Assembly: GCA_913049565.1 (NCBI GenBank)
Contig: CAJWZG010000132.1
Span: 1 to 7,882, forward strand
DNA from: an uncultured Gammaproteobacteria bacterium
Lineage (GTDB): Bacteria > Pseudomonadota > Gammaproteobacteria > Pseudomonadales > Azotimanducaceae_A
Reading direction: 5' to 3'
DNA length: 7,882 nucleotides
The notes below the pieces were generated by a model, which saw nothing but the letters and a program-made list of their open reading frames with translations, was not told the origin of the DNA and searched no databases. Within the stretch, counting starts at the first letter, position 1. Each line of letters starts with the position of its first letter. A program made the position numbers and the translations under genes. Below are positions 6,113-7,882 of this stretch, piece by piece.

Positions 6113-7315
6113 CTAGCCTTTGGGCAATCCAAGCACACGCTCGCCGATAATGTTGTGCTGTATCTGGCTCGTGCCGCCTCCGATGGTTCCTGAAAAGGCA
6201 TTGAGGTATGACCGCTGCCACAGCCCGCCGTCCACTGCGTCTGAGCTAACATAGCGAGCTCCGTTGGCTCCTTGCAGTGATATAGCAAACTGGCACATAC
6301 GCCGCTTGAGTTCTGAAGAGCGGAGCTTGCCCGACATGCTCACTGCGTCTGGCCAATCCGTTGCAAGACCGGACACTTTGGATCGAGCTGCCATATAGCT
6401 GTTCCCTTTAGATTCGGTGATAAGATCGACCAGCTGCTCGCGCACATACGGATCGTCAATGGCTGGCTTGCCGTTGCGTTTAGCCCGGCGTGCCAGTTCC
6501 ACAATGTCGTCGATGCTCAAATCCATCATGGCCAGTCCACCGGCTTGGCCCCCCGCTGCCCCACGCTCGAACATCAGCGTTGCCATAGCCACTTTCCAAC
6601 CCTCTCCTTCTTTTCCCATCATGCATGAGGCAGGAATGCGCGCGTCGTTAAAGAACGTTTGGCAGAAACCATATTCACCCGTGAGCTTTTTGATGGGACG
6701 CGGTTCGATACCCTGAGCCTGCATGGGTGCCAAGAAAAAACTCAAGCCCGCGTACTTATTCGGACCATCCGTGGATGTGCGAGCAATCAAGATCATGTAC
6801 TTGGCATAAGAGCCCAGGCTCGTCCAAATTTTCGAGCCGTTGATCACGTACTCGTCGCCATCTTTGACCGCCTTACATTGGGCGCTACCCAAATCGGAGC
6901 CGTGATCTGGCTCTGAAAACCCCTGACACCAAATATCCTCGGCGCTAAGAATGCCCTTGATGTACTTGCTCTTTTCTTCCTCGCTACCCATCGCAAGAAT
7001 TAGTGGTCCGGCCCAGTTTAATCCAATGGTGTTGGGTAGAAATGGTACTCGGTGTTTAGCCATCGCCTTAGTTGCGATATCTTGAAACACTTGATCCATA
7101 CCATGACCACCAAATTCCTTCGGCCACGACATGCCCACATAGCCGTTTTCATAAACTTTTTGCTGCCAGTTACGCAAAAACTCAAACTGCTGATCAGTAC
7201 CAACCTCCATAAAGGTTTCGGGCAAAATAAAGCCCGGGTTACCCGGCTTGTTCTCCGCAAACCAACGGTCGGCCTGCTCCTCAAACTCTGCGACTTCCGC
7301 CTGTGCGATGCTCAT
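6113..7315 (-). CDS. Acyl-CoA dehydrogenase, catalytic-type subunit (FadE29/FadE26-like)
   Basis: A complete 400-residue acyl-CoA dehydrogenase, which forms a trans-2,3 double bond in an acyl-CoA using FAD. The N-terminal helical domain contains GYVGMSWPKEFGGHGMDQ (58-75). The FAD/substrate loop GFSEPDHGSD is at 132-141, followed by INGSKIWTSLGSYA (158-171). Glu250 in MFERGAAGG sits where isovaleryl-CoA and long-chain dehydrogenases place their catalytic base. The C-terminus has the FAD-contacting GTSQIQHNIIGER (381-393) and LGLPKG. Its resemblance is to the FadE26/FadE29 type used on steroid side chains, although relatives act on other branched or bulky acyl-CoAs. ATG at 7315 has GAGG seven bases upstream. 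The gene lies 60 bases after a TetR-type regulator and is followed closely by the degenerate partner subunit, so it probably forms a heteromer with it. Confidence 0.92.
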   Translation of the reverse strand: MSIAQAEVAEFEEQADRWFAENKPGNPGFILPETFMEVGTDQQFEFLRNWQQKVYENGYVGMSWPKEFGGHGMDQVFQDIATKAMAKHRVPFLPNTIGLNWAGPLILAMGSEEEKSKYIKGILSAEDIWCQGFSEPDHGSDLGSAQCKAVKDGDEYVINGSKIWTSLGSYAKYMILIARTSTDGPNKYAGLSFFLAPMQAQGIEPRPIKKLTGEYGFCQTFFNDARIPASCMMGKEGEGWKVAMATLMFERGAAGGQAGGLAMMDLSIDDIVELARRAKRNGKPAIDDPYVREQLVDLITESKGNSYMAARSKVSGLATDWPDAVSMSGKLRSSELKRRMCQFAISLQGANGARYVSSDAVDGGLWQRSYLNAFSGTIGGGTSQIQHNIIGERVLGLPKG

Positions 7316-7375
7316 CTTACGTCCTCTTTAAAGTTATTCGTGCGCTGGCTGGTGCTTGAGCAAAGTGCCAGGCAA

Positions 7376-7867
7376 TCAGCGTACCTGTATCGATGCCCTA
7401 CGCAGTTTTAACAACGGCGCAATTAGTTCAATCCACTTACCGACATAGGTCAGCGTTTCTTCTGGCGAAACGCCATATTGTTCTTGGGTCAGCAGCCCGC
7501 GCATAAAGCTGCGCGTCATATTCAGCAGCATGATCACTTGCGCGTCGCCTTGCGGCGATGCCAATTGCTCATCGGAGCTTTGATAAATAGACAGGGACTG
7601 TTGATCAAGATTCTTGCCCCATGCGAGCAGTTCGGCTGAGATTCGTAGCCGCAATTTACCGTCTATTCGCGCTGCGTTTAACACCTCTAACAGCGCCCGA
7701 TACGCCGACGTATTGATCATCCGAAGCCAGGCGTTTAGTAATGCAGCGTCGACACTTTCGTAGGGCTGATTGGCATTAGGGACAGTGCGCATGAGCAGGT
7801 GCTCTACGGTTGCGGCAATCAGTTCTTCTTTGGTCGGAAAATGATATTGGATAACTTGAATTTGCAA
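7376..7867 (-). CDS. TetR/AcrR-family regulator, DNA-binding domain truncated near the window edge
   Basis: About 160 codons match the C-terminal two thirds of a TetR-type repressor. VIQYHFPTKEELIAATVEHLL (residues 5-25 from the TTG) holds the end of the helix-turn-helix and the YHF..K signature; the rest is the helical ligand and dimer domain. The usual 30-40 residues of helices 1 to 3 are absent. An in-frame TAA (7868-7870) lies directly before the TTG at 7867. Either the gene has suffered a frameshift, deletion or insertion here, or the remainder lies beyond the edge in another frame. As it stands, the product could not bind DNA normally. It is on the same strand as the dehydrogenases, 60 bases upstream, so it once probably controlled them. 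The TTG is only the formal start; no ribosome binding site supports it. Confidence 0.72.
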   Translation of the reverse strand: MQIQVIQYHFPTKEELIAATVEHLLMRTVPNANQPYESVDAALLNAWLRMINTSAYRALLEVLNAARIDGKLRLRISAELLAWGKNLDQQSLSIYQSSDEQLASPQGDAQVIMLLNMTRSFMRGLLTQEQYGVSPEETLTYVGKWIELIAPLLKLRRASIQVR

Positions 7868-7882
7868 TTAAATAGTGGGCAA

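Noticed and set aside
6081..6221. 47-codon upstream extension of the 369-residue dehydrogenase
   Set aside because: It mostly overlaps the end of the preceding dehydrogenase in another frame and has no family similarity; the start at 6080 has a ribosome binding site.
7316..7375. Separate promoter between the TetR-type gene and the first dehydrogenase
   Set aside because: No convincing -35/-10 pair or operator palindrome is visible in these 60 bases, so read-through from upstream remains as likely.

Overview
The window looks like a catabolic region of a Gram-negative bacterium, most likely a marine or hydrocarbon-associated gammaproteobacterium. That placement is inference. It rests on a CYP153-type alkane hydroxylase P450, a TonB-dependent receptor fragment, a DUF5916/CBM9-like secreted or outer-membrane protein, paired acyl-CoA dehydrogenases, a bacterial glutathione S-transferase and moderate GC. 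No rRNA, tRNA, CRISPR array, insertion sequence or phage gene was seen.

Layout, left to right. (1) Positions 1-822, minus strand: most of a DUF5916-family protein with a signal peptide, starting at TTG and running off the left edge. (2) Positions 891-917: a strong intrinsic terminator reading on the minus strand, which closes the next gene. (3) Positions 1002-2312, minus: a complete CYP153-family cytochrome P450 with a perfect AGGAGG ribosome binding site and no ferredoxin or reductase gene beside it. (4) Positions 2454-2774, plus: a 5'-truncated relic of a TonB-dependent receptor. It ends at a hairpin at 2830-2868 that can terminate transcription from both sides. (5) Positions 2895-4535, minus: a tight two-gene unit, glutathione S-transferase then a luciferase-like (LLM) flavin/F420 oxidoreductase, separated by 15 bases. 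(6) Positions 4633-4875, plus: a small protein with a coiled coil and a C-terminal membrane segment, divergent from the GST. (7) Positions 4971-7867, minus: a TetR-type regulator whose DNA-binding end is cut off near the right edge, followed by two acyl-CoA dehydrogenase genes.

How the genes may work together (inference). The P450 would hydroxylate an aliphatic or alicyclic hydrophobic compound. The acyl-CoA dehydrogenase pair would start beta-oxidation of the resulting CoA thioester, or of another one. The GST and LLM oxidoreductase could process a further substrate. The genes lie in separate transcription units, so a single shared pathway is not shown. The most informative point is that one dehydrogenase keeps a catalytic-type Glu and the FAD motif while its partner lacks both. 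That is the pattern of heteromeric dehydrogenases such as the actinobacterial FadE28-FadE29 steroid enzymes. I see no clearly new defence or mobile system here.
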